This document shows positions 7,228-14,874 of a stretch of DNA of 27,375 nucleotides, one piece after another; position 1 is the first letter of the stretch, and each line of letters opens with the position of its first letter. Location of the stretch: positions 1 through 27,375 of the forward strand of contig DASVHF010000004.1 in the NCBI GenBank assembly GCA_036382695.1, given 5' to 3'. The translations under genes were made by a program, and so were the position numbers. Source of the DNA: DASVHF01 sp036382695. GTDB lineage: Bacteria; Patescibacteriota; Microgenomatia; Woykebacterales; RBG-16-39-9b. Under the pieces are notes generated by a model. The model was given only the letters and a program-made list of their open reading frames with translations. It searched no databases and was not told where the DNA came from.

Positions 7228-9423
7228 ATGGATAAAGTTTACAATCACAAAGAAATAGAAAGTAAGTGGTACGGCTTTTGGGAGAAAAATGGGTTTTTTA
7301 CCCCAAAGATGGATAAAAAGAAAAACCCATATGTCATCATCATGCCCCCACCCAATGCTAATGGGGAACTACATATTGGCCACGCTACCTTTATTGCGGT
7401 GGAAGACGTTTTAGCTCGATTTCATCGAATGGCTGGCGATCCTACTCTTTGGTTGCCTGGAGCCGATCACGCTGGAATTCTCACCCAAGTAGTTTACGAG
7501 CGGGAATTAGAAAAAAAGGGTAAGACACGTTTCGACCTGGGGCGTGAGGAGTTTTTCGCGCAAACGTATGAGTTTAGTATGAAAAACAAAAAACATATGG
7601 AGGCTCAATTAAGAGCTCTTGGCGCCTCTTGCGATTGGACGCGAGAAAAGTTTACGTTAAATCCCGAGATTTCAAAAGCAGTTTACACAACCTTCAAAAA
7701 ACTTTATGACGACGGGTTAATTTATCGGGGAGAAAGAATCATTAACTGGTGTGGCCGCTGCGGAACCGTTCTTTCCGATCTAGAGGTCGAACACGAAGAA
7801 AAAAAAGGAAAACTCTGGTTTATAAAATACCCACTAAAAAACTCAAGTGTCAAAGTTCAAATGTCAAAATTTATCACTGTGGCCACAACCCGACCCGAGA
7901 CGATGCTTGGCGACACTGCTGTTGCAGTCAACCCGAAAGATTCACGATACAAAAAATTAATCGGTCAAATCGTTATTCTGCCTTTAATGAATCGCGAGAT
8001 CCCAATAATTGACGACCCTGCGGTAGACCCTGGGTTTGGCACTGGAGCTGTCAAGGTTACTCCAGCCCATGACCCAGTTGATTTTGAAATTGGCCAACGA
8101 AACAATCTAGAAATTATTTCTGTTCTAGGCCAAGATGGCCGTTTATCTACCAATGCAGCCGAATTTTCGGGTCTAAAAAAAACCGAAGGACTCCAAAAAA
8201 TCATCGAATCTCTAACAAAACAGGGACTTATCGAGAAAGTTGAAGACTACAAACATTCTGTCGGTGTATGTGAGCGATGCAGATCAACTGTTGAACCCCT
8301 TGTGTCCAGACAATGGTTCATAAAAATAAAACCGCTGGCAAAACCTGCACTTGACGCAGTCAAGCAAGGTATGGTCCAAATTCTCCCGAAACGATTTGAG
8401 AAGATCTACTTTAACTGGCTAGAAAATATTCGTGATTGGTGCGTCTCACGCCAAATCTGGTGGGGCCACCGGTTACCTGTTTACTACTGCCAGGAAATTA
8501 AGACCCCAGAATGTGAAAGGCGGGATGGGGTTTTTGTTTCTGTTGAAAACCCAGAAGAATGTCCTTTTTGTAAATCGATAAAAATAAAGCAAGATCCCGA
8601 CACATTAGACACTTGGTTTTCTTCAGGCCAATGGCCTTATACCACTTTGGGCTGGCCGGAAAAGAAACAGGGAACAACGATCAAAGAGCAGCGAACAGGT
8701 AAAGAACAGTTTATCTCTGATTTTGATTATTTCTACCCAACTAGTGTGATGGAAACTGGGTACGATATTTTATTTTTCTGGGTCGCCCGAATGATTATGC
8801 TAGGACTGTATGCAACGGGTAAACCGCCTTTTCGTACGGTCTTCCTCCATGGATTAGTCCGCGACGAACACGGACAGAAGATGAGTAAAAGTCGCGGAAA
8901 TGTAGTCGATCCACTTGACGTAGCTGAAAAATATGGTGCTGATGCAGTCCGTATGGCGCTTGTTTTCGGTACAAGCCCAGGTAATGATATTAATCTTGGC
9001 GAAAGCAAAATCCAAGGAATGAGGAACTTTACAAACAAGCTTTGGAACATCGGAAGATTTATTCTTTCGAATCAATCTCAAAGGCAAGGGGCAAAAGGCA
9101 AAAGGCAAAACTCCAAAGAAGACAAGTGGATTTTGGAAGAATTAGAAAAAACGAAAAGGAAGGTTACTACTGATATCGAGAATTATCGCTTTGGCCAAGC
9201 GGCGGAAGAACTTTATGATTTTATCTGGCACAAGTTCGCAGATAAATACGTGGAGCACTCAAAGACGCGAAGGGAAGAAGCGCAACCTATCTTGGAAAAA
9301 GTATTCGAAGAGTCTCTCCGCCTCCTCCACCCCTTCATGCCTTTTATCACCGAGGAACTTTGGCAGAGGCTACCAAACAACAAGGGTAGTATAATGGTCG
9401 CTCTCTGGCCTACTGATACTTGA
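7228..9423 (+). CDS. valS: Valyl-tRNA synthetase
   Basis: This class I synthetase charges tRNA-Val. It has HIGH at residues 49-52, KMSKS at about 551-555, and a CP1 editing domain with TTRPETMLGDTAVAVNP and AVKVTPAHDPVDFEIG. Cys pairs WCGRCG, CERCR and CPFCK suggest zinc knuckles. At 731 residues it is much shorter than the roughly 880-950 of most bacteria. It stops soon after the anticodon-binding domain (HPFMPFITEELWQRL), so the C-terminal coiled-coil arm is missing, a reduction plausible in CPR. Three short repetitive stretches sit at surface-loop positions. It ends 15 bp from the convergent rplY stop. Confidence 0.97.
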   Translation: MDKVYNHKEIESKWYGFWEKNGFFTPKMDKKKNPYVIIMPPPNANGELHIGHATFIAVEDVLARFHRMAGDPTLWLPGADHAGILTQVVYERELEKKGKTRFDLGREEFFAQTYEFSMKNKKHMEAQLRALGASCDWTREKFTLNPEISKAVYTTFKKLYDDGLIYRGERIINWCGRCGTVLSDLEVEHEEKKGKLWFIKYPLKNSSVKVQMSKFITVATTRPETMLGDTAVAVNPKDSRYKKLIGQIVILPLMNREIPIIDDPAVDPGFGTGAVKVTPAHDPVDFEIGQRNNLEIISVLGQDGRLSTNAAEFSGLKKTEGLQKIIESLTKQGLIEKVEDYKHSVGVCERCRSTVEPLVSRQWFIKIKPLAKPALDAVKQGMVQILPKRFEKIYFNWLENIRDWCVSRQIWWGHRLPVYYCQEIKTPECERRDGVFVSVENPEECPFCKSIKIKQDPDTLDTWFSSGQWPYTTLGWPEKKQGTTIKEQRTGKEQFISDFDYFYPTSVMETGYDILFFWVARMIMLGLYATGKPPFRTVFLHGLVRDEHGQKMSKSRGNVVDPLDVAEKYGADAVRMALVFGTSPGNDINLGESKIQGMRNFTNKLWNIGRFILSNQSQRQGAKGKRQNSKEDKWILEELEKTKRKVTTDIENYRFGQAAEELYDFIWHKFADKYVEHSKTRREEAQPILEKVFEESLRLLHPFMPFITEELWQRLPNNKGSIMVALWPTDT
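9080..9113 (+). repeat. GGCAAAA quasi-repeat within valS
   Basis: Three to four near-copies of a GGCAAAA word encode the basic loop QRQGAKGKRQNSK between the KMSKS-proximal helix and the anticodon-binding domain. Similar word-repeat tracts occur at about 7843-7875 (TGTCAAA words) and 8671-8711 (AAAGARCAG-like words), always keeping the frame. Confidence 0.6.
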
Positions 9424-9438
9424 TGGTTGTATCGTGAC

Positions 9439-10173
9439 TTATCCTTCTTTCTGCCCTGAGGATTCTTCTGGGAGTTTTTCTTCCTTAATTTCTTCCTTCG
9501 CTCCTTCTTTTGCTCCTTCAGGTTTTTCAGCTTCCTCTGGCGCTTCCTTCTCGGCCTTTTCGGCAATTGCTTCGACTTCTTCAGGGGCGGGAGCTTCTTC
9601 TACAACCTCTTCTTTCATTTCGGCAGTTTGCACAGAAATAACCACCTCTTCTGGGTCGATTTTTACTTCCACTTTATCCCGGTCAATTTTTAGATCTTTC
9701 ACGTGAATAGTTTGGCCAACTTCGGTGAGATTTGAAATATCAATTATTATTTCGTGCGGAATGTTCCCAGGCAAAGATTCGACTTCTATTTCATTTATTG
9801 TCTGGAGGATAAGCCCAGTACCAGATTTTTCAGCCGGTGCCTCGCCTTCGAGCTTTATCGGAACGTGGGCAGTAATCTTCTCCTTCAAATTAACTTTATG
9901 GAAATCGATGTGAATAATTTTGTCAGTAACCGGGTCTTTCTGAACGTTAGGGATAAGTGCTGGGTAGGATCCTCCCTCTAGTTTCACTTCAACTACACCT
10001 GTCTCACCAGCCAACTTAAATAGTTGTCGGAAATCTTTTTCCGCCACCTGAAGCGCCTGCGATTTGATGTCTTTACCAAATAAGTTAGCTGGTAATATAC
10101 CTTCGCTGCGCAATTTTTTCACTTTTTTTCCGAGGGTTTTTCTTGGTTCAACAGAGATTGATAGCTTCGCCAT
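9439..10173 (-). CDS. rplY: Large ribosomal subunit protein bL25, CTC/TL5 form
   Basis: The protein binds 5S rRNA in the 50S subunit. The N-terminal L25 domain (about 1-90) begins MAKLSISVEPRKTLGKKVKKLR and includes LPANLFGK and VLIHIDFHKV-like strands. A second beta domain (about 95-185) has IPHEIIIDISNLTEVGQTIHVKDL, marking the long CTC (general stress protein) form rather than the 94-residue E. coli type. The last 60 residues are almost entirely Glu, Ala, Lys and Pro, an acidic disordered tail seen on many CTC proteins. At 244 residues it is slightly long for the family. It has its own promoter at 10225-10253. Confidence 0.95.
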   Translation of the reverse strand: MAKLSISVEPRKTLGKKVKKLRSEGILPANLFGKDIKSQALQVAEKDFRQLFKLAGETGVVEVKLEGGSYPALIPNVQKDPVTDKIIHIDFHKVNLKEKITAHVPIKLEGEAPAEKSGTGLILQTINEIEVESLPGNIPHEIIIDISNLTEVGQTIHVKDLKIDRDKVEVKIDPEEVVISVQTAEMKEEVVEEAPAPEEVEAIAEKAEKEAPEEAEKPEGAKEGAKEEIKEEKLPEESSGQKEG

Positions 10174-10195
10174 AATTTATTCCCATGATAATTAT

Positions 10196-10253
10196 ATCTC
10201 GCTAGAGAAACAAGCGCGAGATGTAATATAGCGATTATAAGCGTATAAGTCAA
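10196..10253 (-). promoter_or_regulatory. rplY promoter with inverted repeat at the start point
   Basis: TTGACT (10253-10248), 17 nt and TATATT (10230-10225) drive rplY. The inverted repeat GCGAGAT (10216-10222) and ATCTCGC (10196-10202), with a 13-nt gap, straddles the predicted start at about 10218. Because the start lies inside one arm, a DNA operator is more likely than an RNA hairpin. Confidence 0.65.
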
Positions 10254-10267
10254 CTTGAAAGAATGAG

Positions 10268-10624
10268 TTAATTGCGAGTGATTTTTGGGGTGGTTACGCG
10301 TGATCTAGTTTTTCTTCTACCTAAAACTCTAATTTGGTTAAGAGTAATTTTTTCTGTTTCTTTTTTAATATCCAGCACATTATCGCTGCTAAGCGGGCCT
10401 TTTGGGATTTCAATTATCGGGGCCTGCACGATTGCTTGATTACCACCGACGGAGACGGCAAATATTTGTTCGCGTCCGCAAATCTGGCAAGTGTAACGGG
10501 CCAGTATTGAGTTTTTTGTTTGAGAGACTATCTCAACCGATTCGGACTCAAAAGAACTGCCACAACTACAACCCCACTCTCTGCCAAATTGTTCCTCAAA
10601 TTGTTTGAATACATCGTCATCCAT
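10268..10624 (-). CDS. Small zinc-ribbon-like protein of unknown function
   Basis: The 118-residue protein has Cys at 19 and 21 (GCSCGSS) and a second knuckle at 46 and 49 (CQICGRE), enough for one structural zinc. A beta-rich middle and a basic C-terminus (GRRKTRSRVTTPKITRN) follow. The basic tail and zinc ribbon hint at nucleic-acid binding, but I do not recognise the family. A promoter lies 8 nt upstream, so the gene is separate from the preceding operon; the rplY promoter follows it directly. Confidence 0.7.
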   Translation of the reverse strand: MDDDVFKQFEEQFGREWGCSCGSSFESESVEIVSQTKNSILARYTCQICGREQIFAVSVGGNQAIVQAPIIEIPKGPLSSDNVLDIKKETEKITLNQIRVLGRRKTRSRVTTPKITRN

Positions 10625-10632
10625 TTCTTAAC

Positions 10633-10661
10633 AGTATAGCAAAATAGGTAGCTTAGCTCAA
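10633..10661 (-). promoter_or_regulatory. Promoter of the zinc-ribbon gene, leaderless
   Basis: TTGAGC (10661-10656), 17 nt and TATACT (10638-10633), then 8 nt to the ATG at 10624. No Shine-Dalgarno site. Confidence 0.6.
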
Positions 10662-10675
10662 GGACAGTCTCCTGG

Positions 10676-12319
10676 TCAAAAGTTTTTTTCAAGAGTTGCT
10701 TCGATTGCATCTAGCAATTCCTCTAGCCCCTGGCCTTCTTTGATTAGATTTTGATAAGAACCTTTTAGAAACCCTGGTAGTTTGTCTTTTTCAATGTCTA
10801 CCGAAGCAGCTATGGCTAGGTTTCTTTTTGCCTGTTTTATTTTCATCTTGGCCTCTTCTACGCCACCAAGAATTGCCTTTTCTCCTTTATCGTTAGATGC
10901 GGCCTCAAATAACATTAAGCCGCCTATAGCTGATTTTGTAGCCGCAGAAATGTTTTCAGCAAAGAAAAGGTAGTCTTTTGTCTGTCTCATTGGTTCTTTA
11001 AACCAGGGTAAAATATCCGGCCAAAAGAAGTTGCCCGTCGCCTCTTCACTGGCCTTGAAGGCACTTTCTGCCCGTTGGGCTTTTAAACTAGCTGCGTCGA
11101 GATCGTCTGCCGCTAAACTTTTGCCCGCACCATCAATATTACGGTTACCAACGTGAATATTTGCTAAAAAGAGGGCTGGAGGTAAGATAATCACCCAACT
11201 TATTAGGGCTATTAAAGCCGCTAGAATCAGTCTACGAAGAACCAACGCTCGCCTTTTTACTTTTCCCAGTTTAGGGACAGACGCAATCAATTTCGGCGAC
11301 TCGCTGGCCACTGGCGGTTTCTTCTCCGGCCCCTTTTTACGAAAAAATTCGATGGTTTCGATCAAGCCTTGAGGAAATGGGACCTTGGGTGTCCAACCAA
11401 GCTTTTCCTGAGCCGGGTTGAGTATTAGTGGATAGTAGGGCGGCTCAAATTCATCTCCTTTTATATTAACTATCTCCAGCTTACTAATGTTTTTTTTCAA
11501 GGCCTCGGCAATCGCGCGCTCAGTTTGTCTTTCTGGATTAATAATGTTGAAAATTTCCCCTTTGTGAAACCGTACCCCAGCCTTCACTATACCGAAAACA
11601 ATATCTGTCACATAGGTAGGGTTGAGGGTCCTCAAGCCGTCCCCAACTAGTTCGATTTTCCCTTTGTTTAGTGCTTGATTTATTAGATTTGTTAGCGGAA
11701 CACTTTCAGCCAGATTCATCCTGGGACCGTAGGGGTCTTTGATTCTGACTATTGTCGTTGCTAGATCGTATGTTTTAAAGTACTCAGCCGTCAGAGTCTC
11801 AGCGAAACGCTTTGCCTCACCAAAGGTAAGCTGGGCTGTATCGGCCTCTTTACCAAAGTAGGCTTCTAAAGAAACCTGAGACAAGGCCCCATGAAAAACT
11901 TCTGTCGAAGAAACTAAGAGAAACTTCGCTCCTCTTTCCACCGCTAAATCAAGCAGGTTCTTAGTCCCGAGAGAATTTACCAGCAGCGTCTGAAGTGAGA
12001 GCCTGCTAGAAGATAAATGCTCCTCAGCCGCAGCCAAATGAAAAATATGACTAAGAGAAATGTTACGCGAAAGCTTAAATTCCGGCTTATTAATATCCTC
12101 TTCCCAAAATGAAAAATAAGGCGAGCCAAGCAGCCCCTCGATATTTCCTCTTGAACCAGTAGTTGCCAGATTGTCGACGGCGATAACGCTGAAACCTTGA
12201 GCAATGAGCGCCTCACAAAGGGGCGAACCTAGAAAACTCGCACCACCAGCTACCAGAGCCGTTGGTTTTTTACTAGCGGTGTCGAATTTTAAATTGTCTA
12301 GTTTTGAGGCAGTTCCCAT
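10676..12319 (-). CDS. Degenerate SDR epimerase-like domain fused to a membrane-anchored domain
   Basis: Residues 1-320 resemble extended short-chain dehydrogenases such as UDP-glucuronate decarboxylase and UDP-glucose epimerase: ALVAGGASFLGSPL at the N-terminus, VIAVDNL, and an SSTEVFHG strand. The catalytic YxxxK is FGEAK (Phe about 166, Lys about 170), and the dinucleotide loop reads GGASFLG instead of GGAGFLG, so activity is doubtful. A basic linker, one transmembrane helix (about 370-395, LILAALIALISWVIILPPALFL) and a helical, outward-facing tail of about 150 residues follow; the tail resembles the N-terminal part of DUF4012 proteins, but the main DUF4012 domain is not seen. ATG 12319 starts one base after the rnhA stop; ATG 12361 is possible but overlaps rnhA by 41 bp. 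Confidence 0.75.
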   Translation of the reverse strand: MGTASKLDNLKFDTASKKPTALVAGGASFLGSPLCEALIAQGFSVIAVDNLATTGSRGNIEGLLGSPYFSFWEEDINKPEFKLSRNISLSHIFHLAAAEEHLSSSRLSLQTLLVNSLGTKNLLDLAVERGAKFLLVSSTEVFHGALSQVSLEAYFGKEADTAQLTFGEAKRFAETLTAEYFKTYDLATTIVRIKDPYGPRMNLAESVPLTNLINQALNKGKIELVGDGLRTLNPTYVTDIVFGIVKAGVRFHKGEIFNIINPERQTERAIAEALKKNISKLEIVNIKGDEFEPPYYPLILNPAQEKLGWTPKVPFPQGLIETIEFFRKKGPEKKPPVASESPKLIASVPKLGKVKRRALVLRRLILAALIALISWVIILPPALFLANIHVGNRNIDGAGKSLAADDLDAASLKAQRAESAFKASEEATGNFFWPDILPWFKEPMRQTKDYLFFAENISAATKSAIGGLMLFEAASNDKGEKAILGGVEEAKMKIKQAKRNLAIAASVDIEKDKLPGFLKGSYQNLIKEGQGLEELLDAIEATLEKNF

Positions 12320-12320
12320 T

Positions 12321-12767
12321 TCATTTACATTCGGAGGTCTCCGGAAAATCGGCTCTTTCATCCAGTACTTTGTTGACCAGGCTGTCTGCCTCCCAATTTT
12401 CGCTCCGTTTAATGTGTTGGTAGTAGACTTCTCCCAACGAAGCCTCCAATTCCCTGACTCTAAAGACGAGAGTCCGCAGCTCGGGGTTTTTCACTTTAAA
12501 TAATCCGTTCAACTGGTTTACCACTAGTTTTGAATCGAGAAGGAAACGAATTTTTTTCACTGGCGCAAAATTTTCTTTAATTTTTTCAAGAGCTAATTCT
12601 ACTGCGGCATATTCGGCCCGATTGTTAGTCACACGGCCTAAGTATTTCCCGCATAATAACCGCTCTTTCCCCGCAGCTTTCTCAATCACAAAGCCCGCAG
12701 CTCCTGGACCGGGATTGCCTCTCGCCCCACCATCGCAAAAGACTAAAAGTTCTTCTTCATTTTTCAT
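12321..12767 (-). CDS. rnhA: Ribonuclease HI
   Basis: The enzyme cuts RNA in RNA-DNA hybrids, clearing primers and R-loops. The 148-residue protein shows the four catalytic carboxylates in order: Asp in FCDGGARGNPGPGAAGF, Glu in TNNRAEYAAVELAL, Asp in LLDSKLVVNQL and the last Asp in ENWEADSLVN. The length fits the single-domain bacterial family. It overlaps the jag stop by 11 bp and lies in the rpmH operon, next to the replication origin. Its TGA stop is nearly joined to the SDR-fusion start (TGAAATG). Confidence 0.93.
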   Translation of the reverse strand: MKNEEELLVFCDGGARGNPGPGAAGFVIEKAAGKERLLCGKYLGRVTNNRAEYAAVELALEKIKENFAPVKKIRFLLDSKLVVNQLNGLFKVKNPELRTLVFRVRELEASLGEVYYQHIKRSENWEADSLVNKVLDERADFPETSECK

Positions 12768-13248
12768 GAGAACCGCCCGCCTTCTTAATCACGACATATC
12801 TGTTTGGCTCCTCCCCAACAGACTCGCTAATTAAGCCGCCGTGATTTTTGACTAAAAGATGTATGCTCCGGCGCTGAGCTGGCGGCATAGGTGGGAGTTC
12901 AACTGGATGTTTGCCTTTTTCTAGATGAACGACTTCCTTCTCTACCAAAGCCCGCAGAGATTCCTCCCTCTGTTGCCTCCAACCCCCTACATCTACAAGA
13001 ACCGGTAGTCGGGGCTCCAAACCAAGTTTCTTATTTAAAGCAATCCCCAGTAGGAGCTGGAAGCTTTCTAAGTTTTCGCCGCGATAGCCGATCAATAACC
13101 CTAGTTCTTCTCCGGATATCTGTATTTTAATCAGTTCTTCGTCCGCTTGCACCTCAACCTCCGCTTCGATACTCATTTCTCGCAGAAAATCTTCGGTTAA
13201 GGTCTTGGCTTCTTTTTTTATCTTGCTAGAGGTAGTTTTGCTAGCCAT
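12757..13248 (-). CDS. jag: KH-R3H RNA-binding protein Jag (KhpB)
   Basis: Jag/KhpB binds RNA, usually with KhpA, and influences cell division and elongation in Firmicutes. The 163-residue protein has a type II KH domain with IGYRGENLESFQLL as the GxxG loop and an R3H domain with RRSIHLLVKNHGGL. The N-terminal Jag-N domain of longer homologues is missing. I chose ATG 13248 because an AGGAGG Shine-Dalgarno site stands 9 nt before it; the longer frame to 13317 lies inside yidC. It overlaps the yidC 3' end by 31 bp, which suggests coupled translation. Confidence 0.93.
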   Translation of the reverse strand: MASKTTSSKIKKEAKTLTEDFLREMSIEAEVEVQADEELIKIQISGEELGLLIGYRGENLESFQLLLGIALNKKLGLEPRLPVLVDVGGWRQQREESLRALVEKEVVHLEKGKHPVELPPMPPAQRRSIHLLVKNHGGLISESVGEEPNRYVVIKKAGGSHEK

Positions 13249-13964
13249 GGTTTTAAACCTCCTGGTCCGGCAATTAAATACTGTTGGATTATACCGAAAA
13301 CTGTACTGATAAGCCAATAAAGAGCTAGTCCAGCAGAAAAACGAGCACCGAAGATCAAAATAATAATCGGGATATAATAAGTCATCAAGCCTTGAGTTGA
13401 TGACAGAGCGTCCCCAAGGTCAGGCTTAGATTCTTTCTTAGAGCTCTGCTGCTTAACCTCTGCTTTAGTTGGCTGTGCACTCATAACCATTTTCGATTGA
13501 ACAAAAGATAAGGCGGCCGTTAGAAAAACTAGAATCCCTGGCACCGGAAAAGGCAAGTCTAAAATTTTGTAGGCGTCAGGCTGCCCCAAATCCCAAAAAA
13601 GAAAGCTGGTGTCTACACCCGAAGCAATAACCCTACTCAACGATTGAAATAACAAAATAAATACTACTAGTTGGACAATCATACTTATACAGCTTACCGC
13701 TCCAGCTGCTGGGCTTAAGCCGTGGTCACGAAATAGACGTGATTGCTCAGAGGCACTTCTACGCATATCATGGCCGTATTTCTTCTTTAACTCATCTAGT
13801 TTCGGCTTAAGATCACGCATCGCTTTTGTGTACCGAATACTTTGGGCGAAGAACGGATAAAATATAAGCCTCGAGGCAACCCCGATAACAATAATCGTCA
13901 GTCCAAGGTTATTAAAAAGTAGCTCATTTAAGGCAAGTAAAAATCGGGCAAAAATATCAATCAT
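13218..13964 (-). CDS. yidC: Membrane protein insertase YidC/Oxa1
   Basis: YidC inserts and folds inner-membrane proteins, alone or with SecYEG. The 248-residue protein matches the short Gram-positive/Oxa1-type core: an N-terminal membrane segment, the cytoplasmic hairpin MRDLKPKLDELKKKYGHDMRR, and further helices VSCISMIVQLVVFILLF, PGILVFLTAALSFV and PIIILIFGARFSAGLALYW. Arg in ASRLIFYPFF of TM1 corresponds to the hydrophilic groove residue. There is no large periplasmic domain, and no lipobox is seen. The ATG overlaps the yidD stop (ATGA). Confidence 0.95.
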   Translation of the reverse strand: MIDIFARFLLALNELLFNNLGLTIIVIGVASRLIFYPFFAQSIRYTKAMRDLKPKLDELKKKYGHDMRRSASEQSRLFRDHGLSPAAGAVSCISMIVQLVVFILLFQSLSRVIASGVDTSFLFWDLGQPDAYKILDLPFPVPGILVFLTAALSFVQSKMVMSAQPTKAEVKQQSSKKESKPDLGDALSSTQGLMTYYIPIIILIFGARFSAGLALYWLISTVFGIIQQYLIAGPGGLKPWLAKLPLAR

Positions 13965-14185
13965 CTTACTGGGTCAGGACCTCCTTTCGAGAACGGATGA
14001 CAACGGGTAATTCTGGCCAGTCCCATCAGAGATCCTACCAAAAGCCCGTTTTTTTCAATGGCTTCAATGGTATATTGTGAGCAGGTAGGCAAAAACCTGC
14101 AGCTACCCCCCGGCCAAATGAATCTACTCAGCGGAGATACGGATTTTTGATATAGCTCTATCAAGCCAATTACAGATTTCTTCAT
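13961..14185 (-). CDS. yidD: Membrane protein insertion efficiency factor YidD
   Basis: The 74-residue protein carries the family motif SPLSRFIWPGGSCRFLPTCSQYTIEAIEKNG and the RITRCHPFSKGG C-terminal motif, including the conserved Cys residues. It helps YidC-dependent insertion. Its start overlaps the rnpA 3' end by 62 bp and its stop overlaps the yidC ATG, as in the standard rpmH-rnpA-yidD-yidC order. An AGGCAGG-like site lies upstream of the ATG. Confidence 0.95.
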   Translation of the reverse strand: MKKSVIGLIELYQKSVSPLSRFIWPGGSCRFLPTCSQYTIEAIEKNGLLVGSLMGLARITRCHPFSKGGPDPVR

Positions 14186-14471
14186 AGTTTGCCTGCCTCG
14201 CCTCTTTGTTACTTATCACCACAGCTTCAATTTGGTCAGGTAATTTGTCGATGTTTTTTCTGACAGCCTCGGAAAACAGTCGTTTCAGACGATTACGTTT
14301 TGCTGCATCACCAATCTTACCAGAAACAATAAAACCGACCTTCGGGGACCCTGTTGCCTCCGAGCCTATATGATAAACCAACTTAAAGAGCGGTGTATAA
14401 ACTTGCTTTTTATTCGCCCAAGTTCTGCTCTGCGCTTGATTAATCTTTAATCTAAATTTCTCCGGTAACAT
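14124..14471 (-). CDS. rnpA: Ribonuclease P protein component
   Basis: RnpA is the protein cofactor of RNase P, which matures tRNA 5' ends. The 115-residue protein has the RNR signature in AAKRNRLKRLFSEAVRKN and the central cleft strand KVGFIVSGKIG. It lies 4 bp after rpmH and overlaps yidD. The length is typical (110-130). Confidence 0.94.
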   Translation of the reverse strand: MLPEKFRLKINQAQSRTWANKKQVYTPLFKLVYHIGSEATGSPKVGFIVSGKIGDAAKRNRLKRLFSEAVRKNIDKLPDQIEAVVISNKEARQANYEEICNWLDRAISKIRISAE

Positions 14472-14475
14472 GGTC

Positions 14476-14613
14476 TCAACTTGCCAGCTTCCTTCTTCCT
14501 TTTTGTCGTCTGGACTTAATTACTCGCCGACCACCTCGAGTTGCCATTCGCGACCTGAATCCAAGCTTCCTTTGCCTTTTTATCTTTTTTGGTTGGTACG
14601 TTCTTTTTGGCAT
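14476..14613 (-). CDS. rpmH: Large ribosomal subunit protein bL34
   Basis: The start at 14613 gives the canonical 45-residue bL34 (MPKRTYQPKKIKRQRKLGFR, then RSRMATRGGRRVIKSRRQKGRRKL). The frame upstream to 14667 would add 18 residues across the promoter and is rejected. It is the first gene of the leftward origin operon, 25 nt downstream of a strong promoter. Confidence 0.97.
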   Translation of the reverse strand: MPKRTYQPKKIKRQRKLGFRSRMATRGGRRVIKSRRQKGRRKLAS

Positions 14614-14638
14614 TTTGGCTCTACTTATTAACCAGGAC

Positions 14639-14667
14639 AGTATAGAAGGCGCCTCCCAGTTTGTCAA
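14639..14667 (-). promoter_or_regulatory. rpmH operon promoter
   Basis: Perfect TTGACA (14667-14662), 17 nt and TATACT (14644-14639). The 8-bp palindrome AGGCGCCT sits inside the spacer. It probably drives rpmH through the SDR fusion, since no terminator is visible among those genes. Confidence 0.8.
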
Positions 14668-14750
14668 TTTGAGGGTTGTTTCTTAGAATTTTGTGGCGTC
14701 GATAAAACACCTAATGTCAGATAGATCTCTTTTGCTACATTTTTAATCTC

Positions 14751-14781
14751 TTGACGCCTTTCGGGCGGGCCTTGTTATTAT
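14751..14781 (+). promoter_or_regulatory. Candidate upstream dnaA promoter
   Basis: TTGACG (14751-14756), a long 19-nt spacer and TATTAT (14776-14781), about 94 nt before dnaA. A second -10-like TATACT (14865-14870) lies 4 nt from the dnaA ATG without a good -35. No clear DnaA boxes are seen in the 261-bp rpmH-dnaA gap. Confidence 0.4.
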
Positions 14782-14874
14782 ATTAGGGCCTCAAATTTCT
14801 GAGGGCAGATGTGACCTAAACGCCACCATCTAGCTTCAACAATACTGTAATACTGTCCAAATCTTATACTTAAT

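Noticed and set aside
9213..9566. A 117-codon, Lys/Arg-rich frame on the minus strand across the valS and rplY ends
   Set aside because: It is antisense to valS and in another frame of the Glu/Lys-rich rplY tail; its composition is explained by those genes.
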